From Paenibacillus_AB hodogayensis (GTDB lineage Bacteria; Bacillota; Bacilli; Paenibacillales; NBRC-103111), in contig NZ_BAAAYO010000001.1 in NCBI RefSeq assembly GCF_039536325.1, positions 310,001 to 374,000 on the forward strand: 64,000 nt of DNA, given 5' to 3'. The translations under genes and the position numbers were made by a program. Positions 34,807 to 43,435 of this stretch are shown here, piece after piece. How positions within the stretch are numbered: position 1 is the stretch's first letter; each line of letters opens with the position of its first letter. The notes beneath the pieces were generated by a model. It had not been told where the DNA came from. It saw only the letters and a list, made by a program, of their open reading frames with translations, and made no database searches.

Positions 34807-35634
34807 TCAAATCGCCTTATCGCCCAGCCAGCGTTCCATCTCCTCGGCATCGAAAGGAGGATAGACGTCCGGATGGAGCATATGACCCAGCTTGCTCAAG
34901 CCCGCTACAAGCAGCGGCGAAGGCCGGCAATACAGCGACTCCTCCATAACGCGAATCCTACCATCCGCGACGGCCCTCATCTTGTCTGCCCCGGGACGGC
35001 TGCGGACGTTCTCCGGCTTCACCTGCTGCTCCCGCACGCCGACCCAGGCGAGCAAGATGTAGTCCGGATCGCGGCGAAGCACGTCGTCCCAATCCGTCTT
35101 GACCTTCGCAGCCGGTTCATCGGCGAATACGTTGACGGCGCCGGCCAGCTCGCTGATGCCGGTCAGCCAGTTGCCGCCGGCCGGCGTGAACACCGGCTTG
35201 GGCCACCATTCCCAGTACAGGGAGGGCTTGTCTGCGCACCGCCGGCTTAACTCGGCGTAATAAGCGAGTCTGTCCTCATACTTGCTGCGGGCCGCCCGGG
35301 CCCGCTCCGATTCGTCGAGCGCCTCGCCGAGGGTGGTCAGGCAGTTCGCGATATCGGTGAGCGTTTTCGGATTGAGCGTGATATACGGCAAGCCACGTTC
35401 CTCCAGGGCGGCAATGTTCTTCTCCATGCCGGGAACCGTCAGGGACGCCAGTACCAGATCCGGTCGCAGCGCCTCCAAGGCGTCCATATCAATGTTCAAA
35501 TCCGAGCCGAGCTTCGGCAGCTTGTTCGTCCTGGACGGCCAGTCGGTATATTTATCGACCCCGACGATGTGGTGGTCGAGCCCCATAAAGCCGAGCAGTT
35601 CCGTATTGCTCGGGCTGATCGAAACGATTCTCAT
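34807..35634 (-). CDS. Cobalamin-binding BtuF-like protein without signal peptide
   Basis: A 275-residue protein of the BtuF/FhuD clamshell fold: MRIVSISPSNTELLGFMGL, then KLGSDLNIDMDALEALRPDLVL, and YWEWWPKPVFTPAGGNWL. It begins directly with the domain and has no signal peptide or lipobox, so it appears cytosolic, unlike the lipoprotein encoded 46 bp upstream. It might handle corrinoid in the cytosol or be exported another way. It lies in the transcription unit under the cobalamin riboswitch; no permease or ATPase genes are nearby. Confidence 0.8.
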   Translation of the reverse strand: MRIVSISPSNTELLGFMGLDHHIVGVDKYTDWPSRTNKLPKLGSDLNIDMDALEALRPDLVLASLTVPGMEKNIAALEERGLPYITLNPKTLTDIANCLTTLGEALDESERARAARSKYEDRLAYYAELSRRCADKPSLYWEWWPKPVFTPAGGNWLTGISELAGAVNVFADEPAAKVKTDWDDVLRRDPDYILLAWVGVREQQVKPENVRSRPGADKMRAVADGRIRVMEESLYCRPSPLLVAGLSKLGHMLHPDVYPPFDAEEMERWLGDKAI

Positions 35635-35679
35635 GGCAAGACACTCCCTTCGGCTTCCCCTTACTCGAATGACGGTCTC

Positions 35680-36672
35680 TTACTTAATCAGATCTGGATA
35701 AATGCCTTTGGCAATCGTCCGCAAGCCATCCACAATACGCGGTCCCGGACGGTTCAGCGTATCCTGATCGACGCCGACGAGCTGGTTGTTTTTGATCGCA
35801 TCGATTTTGTCCCAGCCGTTGCGTCCTTTAATGATTTGGTCGAGCGTTTGGCCCGCTTTGTCTTTGGCGCCGGTGGTGAAGAAAATGACGGCCGGGTTGT
35901 CCTGAATAATTTTCTCTTCGTTGATCTTGTTGTAGCCCTTCGTATCCGAAGCGATGTTAATGCCGCCGGCCAGCGTCAGCACTTCGTCCATAAACTCGCC
36001 CTTGCCGACCGTCCAGCCCGGCGAAAACTCGATGTAGACTTTCTTCTTCTGGTCCGGCTTGACTGTACCGACGGCGGTTTTGATGCTGTCAATGTCCTTC
36101 TTCATCTTGTCGGCCAGCTCTTTGGCTTCCTTCTGCTTGTCGGTCAATTGTCCGATGATCAAGACGTTGGCGATAATGTCGTCAATCGACTTGGGCTCGA
36201 ACTTGTACAACGGCAGGTTCAGCGAGCGCAGCTTGCCGAGCGCATCGTCCTTGATGGAAATGCCGGTAATGACCAAATCGGCGTTGGCGGCCAGCACCGC
36301 TTCCACGTTCGGAGCGGAGACGCCGCCCAGCTTCGTCTTCGACTTCGCGGCTTCCGGGTAGTTGTCGAAATCCGATACGCCGACGATCCGGTCGCCCAGT
36401 CCGAGCGCGAACAAAATCTCCGTCTCGGCCGTAGAGGTGGAAGCGATCCGTTGAGGCGCTTTTTGCAGCGTAATTTCGGCGCCGGTCGTATCTTTTAAGG
36501 TAAGCGGGTATTTGGTGGCGGTGGCAGCGGCTTCTGTTTGTTTTCCAGCGGTCTGCTCTCCCGTCGGGGACGCCCCGTTTTTCGCGGTAGGTTCTTCCTT
36601 GTTCTTCGCTCCGCAAGCGGCGAGAGAGAAGCTAAGAAGGATAACTAGCAGTAGTGCGGCAATCTTGTTCAT
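35680..36672 (-). CDS. Cobalamin/iron-type ABC substrate-binding lipoprotein
   Basis: A 330-residue lipoprotein with lipobox LAAC (Cys20), a Lys/Glu/Ala-rich linker (to about residue 55), and a BtuF/FhuD-type domain (PLTLKDTTGAEITLQKAPQR, then STAETEILFALGLGDRIVGV). A long helix near the middle joins the two lobes. The ATG at 36672 follows GGAGAGG at 13 nt, a little far; the longer frame to 36834 runs into the riboswitch terminator. The cobalamin riboswitch upstream makes a corrinoid the likely ligand. Confidence 0.83.
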   Translation of the reverse strand: MNKIAALLLVILLSFSLAACGAKNKEEPTAKNGASPTGEQTAGKQTEAAATATKYPLTLKDTTGAEITLQKAPQRIASTSTAETEILFALGLGDRIVGVSDFDNYPEAAKSKTKLGGVSAPNVEAVLAANADLVITGISIKDDALGKLRSLNLPLYKFEPKSIDDIIANVLIIGQLTDKQKEAKELADKMKKDIDSIKTAVGTVKPDQKKKVYIEFSPGWTVGKGEFMDEVLTLAGGINIASDTKGYNKINEEKIIQDNPAVIFFTTGAKDKAGQTLDQIIKGRNGWDKIDAIKNNQLVGVDQDTLNRPGPRIVDGLRTIAKGIYPDLIK

Positions 36673-36840
36673 GAAGCGGTTCGTTCCTCTCCGGTTTGGA
36701 ATAATGGAGAACGGCTTGCCGGTATTGAAAGCCCGTGTGTCTTCGCCCGGCGCAACGTCAAAAGCCCCGTTCCGTAGGAAGGGGCAGCGCATCAAGGATT
36801 TGCCAAGCACGGCACAATGGCGACGTAAGGCCATGACGCC

Positions 36841-36872
36841 AAAAAAACGGCGCTGCAGCGCGAAGCGCCCGT
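36841..36872 (-). terminator. Terminator in the cobalamin riboswitch expression platform
   Basis: On the minus strand ACGGGCGCT pairs with AGCGCCGT with one bulged G, followed by seven Ts. It lies between the aptamer and the first gene, so B12 binding can stop transcription here. Confidence 0.75.
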
Positions 36873-36965
36873 CTCCGGTCCGCTTTCGCGCATGGCCGCA
36901 ACCATGCTGGGAATGATCAAATCGCTGAATAGCCGATCCTTTTCCGCGAAGGATGTCGTTGGCTG

Positions 36966-37165
36966 AAGCACAGTAGGCAGGTTTCCTGGCTTTCGGGCTT
37001 GCGAGTTCCCCGCCTTCCCATCCCGCATGCGGAACAGTGGCCTATGGAGTTCTCCCCGGTACACAGTGGCGGGACCGCGCCGGATTCGCACCGGCTTCCC
37101 TTTTAACCCGGCATTCGGTCTTCTTGCACCGAACGCGAGGCACCTACTGGCTGTTACAGTTCTTT
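36966..37165 (-). promoter_or_regulatory. Cobalamin riboswitch
   Basis: Read on the minus strand it has the family's conserved blocks: GGTGCC near the start, AAAAGGGAAGCCGGTG and GAATCCGGCGCGGTCCCGCC, CACTGT, and the B12 box AAGCCAGGAAACCTGCC at about 36974-36992. It controls the two corrinoid-type binding proteins downstream. The ends are estimates. Confidence 0.93.
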
Positions 37166-37235
37166 CAATAGAGTCAAGCTCGTTTCACTCTGGCGATTAT
37201 ACCACAGCCTCGGTTCGGACGCTACGCTTGTTTCA

Positions 37236-39434
37236 TTAACTGACAACCTGATAAGCGAACTGCACCTCCAGCCCTTCGGCCGAGGAGGCTCCGAGCACCC
37301 GGACCTGCAGCCTGCGCGGGCCGGCGGTTCCGTCTACGGTATACGGACTGACCAACGTCGTCGATTGCAGCGCCGAAGCGGCCGCCACCGCACTGCCGCC
37401 CGCGCTCGCCCCGTCGGCGTCCAGCCGCACGCTGCACGAACCGGCCGACAGCTTGCGGGTCACCTTGACGATCCGGATGCGCTGCCCGTCTACGTAGAAC
37501 ATATTGCTCAGGTCGTATACGCCGTCGGCAACCGGTCCGGCTATGCGCGCGAGCAGCAGTCCGTCGATCTGATCGACCCCTTTGTTGCCGGTGAACCGCG
37601 TCTGCGACGTTTGCGTCCCGCTCAGCAGGTAAGGTCCGGCCGCATTCCCCTTCAGATCGTTGTCGCTGACGAGCACGTCGGCCGCCTCGCTGACGATTCC
37701 GTAATCTTGCCTCGACACGCCGTCAGGCAGCGAGCCGATCGCATTGCCGACGATGACGACCCGCGATGCGGACGAGCGGAGGTTGATGCCCGCCCCGTTG
37801 CGCCAGGCGGATCCCCCGCCCAAGTACCCGTTGACGTAAGCGACGCCCTGCAGGTCGAACTCGGTCGGGCTGACGACGGTTATTTTCCATTTGCCGTTAG
37901 CCTCGGTCGTTCCCGCCACATTCTGGACCGTAATCCGGTCGTCCGTCTCCCAGCCATGCTCCCCGGCGGTCGTTACCCGGACCCCGCCCGCCCCGTTGCC
38001 GCCAATGCCTGCGATGACGCGCGAGAAGGCGGTATGCGCCGTTCTGCCGTTATTGCCGATCAGACAGCCGGTGACGGTGACGCGGGAAGAGGCGATATCG
38101 ATGCCGTTGCGGCCGCAGCCGCGGATGACGCAGCCCGTGAACGTAACAATGCCGATGAAGCCGGCCGCGATGCGCACATTGTCCTGTTCGCCGTCGCACG
38201 AGATATATGTATTGGAAAACTGCGCCTGCGCTCCGGCCTCCAGCAATACCGGCACGCCATGGGAATTCTCAAAGCCCCCGCCCTCGAAATACAGAAACTT
38301 CGGCCCCGACTGTCCCGTCGTATTGCGCAGCCACAAACCGTGCCGCCCGAACAGGATCGCAACGGCGATGAATTTGATCGAGCCCCCCAAACCGTCGATG
38401 ACAAGATTGTCGGTATTCGGATTGCCGGTCCCCGCCGCTATGGCGCATTGGACGAATTCCACCGGATCTGCCCTGCCGGTATTGTTCACGCCGTTGAGCA
38501 GTATTGCCTGTTCACCGGTAAAACCGGACCAGATGCAGTTCTGGAAACGAACCGTGTTGCAAGCCCGGAGCGTAATGCCGTTATACCCGTTCTTAAATCT
38601 GGCGTTATAAAAGGAAAGCATATAATTGCCGGCGTCGCCGAGCCGTTCGGTGCGAATGAAGCTGCCTCCGGTCAAGCCTTCCCCGCGCATTTGCAAATGC
38701 CGGAACCCGCCGCCGCGTACGCCAGAAAGCAGGAAGCCGTCGGCAGCGCCGGTGGCGACGATCAATTGGGTAGCCATCTCGTCGTTATCGGTGCTGCCCG
38801 TCCCTTCGAATACAATTGGAACCGTTTGCACATTGACGGTGGATTCGATCCGGTATTTGCCCGGACCGATGGAAAGAACGCCCCCGGCCGTCATCGCGTC
38901 GACCGCCGCCTGAATCCGCGGCGAGTCGTTGTCCGTTCCGGTCCCCCGGCAGCCGAACCAAGCGAGGCTAATTCCGTTGTCTCGCGGCCGCTTCCACCGT
39001 CCGACGGCCGTACCGGCCACAGCAAACACCATTCCCCCGTCGTCCGTCTCCGTGCTGTCCGCGTCCCAGTATAAGGCGCCTCCGCCTTGACCGGGAGCGT
39101 CCGCATAGTAGCCGAGCAGGCTGATCTGCGCACCGTCCGCCAAGCCGGGCGTGCTCCGCAGGTCATTCACGCTCGCCGAAGTGCAGCCGCACGCCGGAGA
39201 CGCTTCCACGCCCTGGCCATACGTCGCCGTCAGCACGCTCCCCTGCACGGCACCCGCGCCAAGCAGACTGCTCCCGGCCAATGCGGCGCCCGCTATGCCC
39301 AAAGACGATAACAGCTTGCGCCGGCTGATCGCCCCGCTCGCCCCTTCGGCCGGCAGGCCGCTCTGTCCCGTACCTGCGCCTCGTTCGTTCACCATGCGTT
39401 CCGTCATCGTGTCCGTTCCCTCGTCTTTGTACAT
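37236..39434 (-). CDS. Tat-exported right-handed beta-helix (pectate lyase superfamily) protein
   Basis: A 732-residue protein. The signal has S37-R-R-K-L-L followed by LGIAGAALAGSSLLGAG, a Tat signal. Then DGGMVFAVAGTAVGRWKR and GISLAWFGCRGTGTDND lead into a beta-helix of the pectate-lyase-3/tailspike type, with ANGKWKITVVSPTEFDLQG as an inserted beta module and a C-terminal domain. No catalytic residues can be named. The ATG at 39434 follows AGGAGG by 8 nt. It is 130 bp downstream of an orphan sugar-binding gene and is a paralogue of the protein at 56386. It probably binds or cuts a surface or plant polysaccharide. Confidence 0.8.
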   Translation of the reverse strand: MYKDEGTDTMTERMVNERGAGTGQSGLPAEGASGAISRRKLLSSLGIAGAALAGSSLLGAGAVQGSVLTATYGQGVEASPACGCTSASVNDLRSTPGLADGAQISLLGYYADAPGQGGGALYWDADSTETDDGGMVFAVAGTAVGRWKRPRDNGISLAWFGCRGTGTDNDSPRIQAAVDAMTAGGVLSIGPGKYRIESTVNVQTVPIVFEGTGSTDNDEMATQLIVATGAADGFLLSGVRGGGFRHLQMRGEGLTGGSFIRTERLGDAGNYMLSFYNARFKNGYNGITLRACNTVRFQNCIWSGFTGEQAILLNGVNNTGRADPVEFVQCAIAAGTGNPNTDNLVIDGLGGSIKFIAVAILFGRHGLWLRNTTGQSGPKFLYFEGGGFENSHGVPVLLEAGAQAQFSNTYISCDGEQDNVRIAAGFIGIVTFTGCVIRGCGRNGIDIASSRVTVTGCLIGNNGRTAHTAFSRVIAGIGGNGAGGVRVTTAGEHGWETDDRITVQNVAGTTEANGKWKITVVSPTEFDLQGVAYVNGYLGGGSAWRNGAGINLRSSASRVVIVGNAIGSLPDGVSRQDYGIVSEAADVLVSDNDLKGNAAGPYLLSGTQTSQTRFTGNKGVDQIDGLLLARIAGPVADGVYDLSNMFYVDGQRIRIVKVTRKLSAGSCSVRLDADGASAGGSAVAAASALQSTTLVSPYTVDGTAGPRRLQVRVLGASSAEGLEVQFAYQVVS

Positions 39435-39564
39435 AACCAAAACCTCCTATGATTGAGTTGCGCGAATTGTTGCGCTCGCCCCGGATACGGAGCGGCCCGC
39501 CGCCGCTGTTGCGGGGCGGCTCCTTTGCTAGCGGGATCGCATACATGCTGCTTTTCATTTCTTT

Positions 39565-40854
39565 TTAACGGCGCAGTTCCTGCTCGATCTGCTTGTTGAC
39601 CGTCTCCTCCAGCTCGCGCAGAGCCGTATTGGTATCCTTTCCGCCGCCGAGCATCGAGACGATCATCGCATTAAACGCCGACTTGGCCGCGCCGTCGAAT
39701 TTCGTTTGCGGTGCCGGTTTAGCGATGGTGTCCTTGAAGAAGGCAGCCAGGTTTTTATGCTCCAGCCCGGCGATGCCCTTCCCGAACTCCTTGCGCACCG
39801 CTTCGCTCTTGACGATCGGGATGCGTCCTTGACGGGCCAGCTCGGTCGCCACCTCGTCGGACATCAGGTAGGAGATGACCTGGAACGCGGCATCCTTGTT
39901 TTTGCTTGCCGGCGGAATCGCGTAATAAGGCGCGTTCATCTGCGTGCCGGTAAGCGACGAGCCGGAGAAGGACGGGAACGAAACGAGATCCCAGTTCAAA
40001 TTCGACGCCGCCAGCTCTGTAATATAGTTCGGGCCGGTGCGCATGGCCAGCGTCTGGTTTTTCAGAAACGCCGTTTTCTCGTCCACCGGCGGCTGATTGC
40101 CCGGGATCGTGTAAAAGGCGGTCATCACTTTGACCCATTGCGCCCAAGCGTCGTTGTTCACCGCGGCTTTATTCGTCTTCGCATCGACGAACGGCAGAGC
40201 AAGCTGGTTTTTGTAAATGACGTTCAGGAAATTGTAGTGAAAGCCGTTCACCTGCACGTTGCCGTCCATGCGGACCAGCTTCTTGGCCAGATCGTACACC
40301 TGGTCCCACGTCATGCCGTCCTGCGGGTAGCCGACGCCGGCTTTATCGAAGATGTCCTTGTTGTAGAAAAGCGCATTGTTGTTCAACTCGAATGGCATCA
40401 CGAGAAACGCCCCGTTGTCCGAATACGATCTGACCGTATCGACGACCCCGTCCACAAACCGGTTCAGGTCGAACTTGTGCGTTTGAATGAGCGGCGTCAG
40501 GTCGGACAGCAGCTGCAAATCCTTCAGCTTCCACAGACCGCCGAGCGAATAGGAAATGATATCCGGCGTTTCCCCGCTGGCCACGACCTCGTCGATCATC
40601 GTGCCTTTGCCGCTCTTGATCACCTTCAGCGTCACCTGCGGAAACTTGTTGCGAATCAGCTGCTCGACCGTCTCGGCAGACACGCCGTTGTCTTCTTTAA
40701 ATAAGGTCAAGGAGACCGGCGCCAGCTGCTCCGGCTGACTCGGCTTGCCGGTTTCGGGCGGAGCCTCGGAAGATTTGGTACCGCAGCCAGCCCCAACAAG
40801 CAGCAGCGCCGCCATGCCGAGCGATGCCCAGCCTCTTTTTCTCATCATAGTCAT
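39565..40854 (-). CDS. Extracellular solute-binding lipoprotein (ABC sugar type), orphan
   Basis: A 429-residue lipoprotein with lipobox GAGC (Cys24). It is the third member of the group at 5914 and 13677: KFDLNRFVDG, FYNKDIFDKAGVGYPQDG, HKNLAAFF and the C-terminal ALRELEETVNKQIEQE align with them. GGGGGT precedes the ATG by about 10 nt. No permeases are adjacent; a beta-helix protein follows on the same strand. A near-palindrome and a cre-like site lie upstream, suggesting sugar-responsive control. Confidence 0.83.
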   Translation of the reverse strand: MTMMRKRGWASLGMAALLLVGAGCGTKSSEAPPETGKPSQPEQLAPVSLTLFKEDNGVSAETVEQLIRNKFPQVTLKVIKSGKGTMIDEVVASGETPDIISYSLGGLWKLKDLQLLSDLTPLIQTHKFDLNRFVDGVVDTVRSYSDNGAFLVMPFELNNNALFYNKDIFDKAGVGYPQDGMTWDQVYDLAKKLVRMDGNVQVNGFHYNFLNVIYKNQLALPFVDAKTNKAAVNNDAWAQWVKVMTAFYTIPGNQPPVDEKTAFLKNQTLAMRTGPNYITELAASNLNWDLVSFPSFSGSSLTGTQMNAPYYAIPPASKNKDAAFQVISYLMSDEVATELARQGRIPIVKSEAVRKEFGKGIAGLEHKNLAAFFKDTIAKPAPQTKFDGAAKSAFNAMIVSMLGGGKDTNTALRELEETVNKQIEQELRR

Positions 40855-40945
40855 GTTTGCTTCAACCCCCGCTAAGCTCATAGTCGTAAAAAGTCTTTGC
40901 CATCATGCAGTCAATCTGCTTTCTCGCCCAGGTAATCGCTTTCCT

Positions 40946-40964
40946 CCGCAACGTTAACGTGCGG
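40946..40964. promoter_or_regulatory. Palindromic operator candidate
   Basis: ACGTTAACGT (40951-40960) is a perfect palindrome flanked by CCGC and GCGG, about 90 bp upstream of the solute-binding gene. It looks like a dimeric regulator site. Confidence 0.4.
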
Positions 40965-40971
40965 CCGCCGA

Positions 40972-40985
40972 AATAAGCGCTTTCA
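40972..40985. promoter_or_regulatory. Candidate catabolite-response element (cre)
   Basis: AATAAGCGCTTTCA matches 11 of 14 positions of TGAAAGCGCTTTCA and lies upstream of the sugar-binding lipoprotein gene. Confidence 0.4.
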
Positions 40986-41371
40986 CAAAACCCTTTTCAT
41001 CCCGGAACGTCACGTTCCTTCGGAACTGAACGGCGCCAAACTCGGACTGATCAACAAATCATTTAACAGCTTCAAGCCTATAATAGCAGTTTTTTGACGA
41101 CTTGCAATCACCACCTCTCCCGCATAAAACGAGATTTATGTTTACCTTTTGTTCATCTTCTTTTTCAAAATTATATCCACATAGTTTAACTTTTTCAATA
41201 CCACAAACAAAAAAACCTTCATTATTTTTTATTCGAGCTCATTTCCATCCTTATTGGATTACCATCGCCCATTGGTCGAAAAACGGTAAAAAACGCTCTA
41301 AAACGCAGATAAAAGCATGTTAATCATCCTGTTTTAACCAAATTCCATTTGAAAACACCGAATATTGATGA
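40986..41371. other. AT-rich intergenic stretch without genes
   Basis: About 390 bp, clearly more AT-rich than its surroundings, separating the minus-strand beta-helix/binding-protein genes from the plus-strand FAD oxidoreductase operon. The short frames lack ribosome sites. Nothing else recognised. Confidence 0.5.
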
Positions 41372-41424
41372 TAGTCAATCCGATCATCTTCATGTATACT
41401 TCTGTTTATCATGTTGGTAAACAA
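41372..41424 (+). promoter_or_regulatory. Promoter with LacI-type operator for the FAD oxidoreductase operon
   Basis: TAGTCA (41372-41377), 17 bp, TATACT (41395-41400). Directly after the -10 box is CTGTTTA-N9-TAAACAA (41402-41424), which matches at 13 of 14 arm positions the site in front of the lacI-type gene at 50499-50521. Bound repressor would cover the transcription start. Confidence 0.65.
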
Positions 41425-41473
41425 AATGTTAACATGAATTCAAAACAAACCAGCGTACGAGAGGAGCAGTTCG

Positions 41474-43399
41474 ATGCTAGTTCAACAAGCTGATGTAGTC
41501 GTTCTCGGAGGAACACCCGGCGGAATCGGGGCGGCGCTCGCCGCGGCAAGACGCGGCCGAACAACCGTCATGATCGAGCATTCCCCTTATATCGGAGGGC
41601 TGATGACAAGCGGCCTCGGCATGACCGACATCCATTCGCTCGATGCGGCCGGATCCATATTCCGGGAGTACGCCTCCCATGTGCTGAAGCATTACCGCGA
41701 CACGTTCGGCGAGGAGTCCGAACAGGCAGCCCAATGTCGTCAGGGTTTGCGCTTCGAGCCATCGGTCGGCAAAACCATATTCGCCCGCCTGCTGCAAGCG
41801 GAGCCCAAGCTTACGACCCTTGTCTCCCATGATCTCGTATCCGTGGAGAAAGAAGGCAGCGCTATCGCTTCCATTACGGTGCGGCCTTCGGGCGGCGGCG
41901 AGGAAACGGTGTACCGGGCGGACGTCTTTATCGACGCAACGTACGAAGGCGATCTGGCCGCGATGGCCGGTGTCCCCTATTCGCTCGGACGGGAATCGCG
42001 CGACGACTGGAACGAGGAATACGCCGGCACGCTGTACCAGAACTTCCGGACGAAGGAAGTGCTGCCCGGCAGCACCGGCGAAGGCGACGACCGCATCCAG
42101 GCTTACAACTTCCGTCTCTGCCTGACCAAAAATCGCGATAACCAGGCGCCTTTCCGCCAGCCCGCAAGCTACGAACGGAACGATTACGCCAGCCTGGTCG
42201 AAGACGTGCGCGCAGGACGGGTAAAAGGCTTTAGCGAAGTGTGCAATACCGTCATGATCCCGAACGGCAAGACGGACACGAACAACTACCATTACTGCCT
42301 CTGCTCGACCGATCTGCCGGAGGAAAACCAGGACTACCCCGAAGGCGACTGGACGGTGCGGGACCACATCGTGAAACGTCACCGCGAATACATCCAGGGA
42401 CTGCTCTGGTTTTTGCAAAACGACGCCGAGCTGCCGGACTGGTTCCGCGAAGACGCCGGGCAATGGGGCCACGCGGCCGACGAGTTTGCGGATACGGACC
42501 ATTTCCCACCGCAAATCTACGTACGGGAGGCAAGACGCATGCACGGCGAATACGTGTTTACCGAGAACGATGCACGCCGCGCGCCGGGTCTTGGACGATC
42601 GGCGGTTCATTACGACAGCATCGCCTGCGGCGACTACGGCATCGACTCCCACGCCACGCGCAAACGCGAGCCGCTCGGCCAAAACATCGCCCTGGAAGGC
42701 TTTATGGCCATCGGCTTCCTGACGGAAATTTATCAAATTCCTTACGGCTGTATCGTGCCGCAGCAGGTCGATCGGCTGCTTGTTCCGGTCGCCGTCTCGG
42801 CCACCCATATGGGCCTCGGCACGATCCGCATGGAGCCGTGCTGGATGCAGATCGGTTATGCCGCCGGCGTGGCCGCCGACGTGAGCCTCGCTTCCCGGCT
42901 GGACGTACGGAATATCTCCGTCGACCGGCTTCAGGACGAGCTGCTGGCCGACAAGCAGGTCATTACGTACATCCAGGATGAGCCATGGGGCACCCCGACG
43001 AGCCGAGCGGTGCAATATTTCGGCGCGCGCTCGTTCTTCCCCGGGTACGAGGCGAAGCCAGACGAAGCGGTCACCGTGGAGCTGGCGTCGCAGTGGATCG
43101 CCATATGCCGCTCATATCCCGGCGGCAACAGGCTGCCTTGCCTGCCCGCTTCGGCGGATATTTTGCCGGCCGGCGTCGATATGGGGCCGAAGGCTCCCAA
43201 GGAAGAGCCTACGCCAGAGCAATATTGGACGTCGCATCCGTATTTGACAGCGGACATGGCCCGCAAATGGAGCCGGACCGCAGCCAAGGCGATGCATGCG
43301 GACGAAGGCGACTGGTTCGCCGGCGATCGGAACACGGTTACGCGCGGCCAACTGCTGAGTGCGCTCTATGCGTTTTTGCGCGCAGCTCGGCAAGCGTGA
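41474..43399 (+). CDS. FAD-dependent oxidoreductase (FAD_oxidored family)
   Basis: A 641-residue flavoprotein. ADVVVLGGTPGGIGAALAAA is the Rossmann FAD-binding site, PYIGGLMTSGLGMTD is typical of the FAD_oxidored family, and VFIDATYEGDLAAMAGVPY its second landmark. No signal peptide. GAGGAG lies 7 nt before the ATG. It heads an operon with a Gfo/Idh oxidoreductase and a TIM-barrel isomerase; such sets degrade unusual sugars, sugar acids or glycosides by oxidation of ring hydroxyls. The substrate is unknown. Control by the LacI-type protein at 49417 is suggested by the shared operator. Confidence 0.82.
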   Translation: MLVQQADVVVLGGTPGGIGAALAAARRGRTTVMIEHSPYIGGLMTSGLGMTDIHSLDAAGSIFREYASHVLKHYRDTFGEESEQAAQCRQGLRFEPSVGKTIFARLLQAEPKLTTLVSHDLVSVEKEGSAIASITVRPSGGGEETVYRADVFIDATYEGDLAAMAGVPYSLGRESRDDWNEEYAGTLYQNFRTKEVLPGSTGEGDDRIQAYNFRLCLTKNRDNQAPFRQPASYERNDYASLVEDVRAGRVKGFSEVCNTVMIPNGKTDTNNYHYCLCSTDLPEENQDYPEGDWTVRDHIVKRHREYIQGLLWFLQNDAELPDWFREDAGQWGHAADEFADTDHFPPQIYVREARRMHGEYVFTENDARRAPGLGRSAVHYDSIACGDYGIDSHATRKREPLGQNIALEGFMAIGFLTEIYQIPYGCIVPQQVDRLLVPVAVSATHMGLGTIRMEPCWMQIGYAAGVAADVSLASRLDVRNISVDRLQDELLADKQVITYIQDEPWGTPTSRAVQYFGARSFFPGYEAKPDEAVTVELASQWIAICRSYPGGNRLPCLPASADILPAGVDMGPKAPKEEPTPEQYWTSHPYLTADMARKWSRTAAKAMHADEGDWFAGDRNTVTRGQLLSALYAFLRAARQA

Positions 43400-43435
43400 T
43401 CGCAACAACAACATCGAATCCAAGGAGCGATACCT

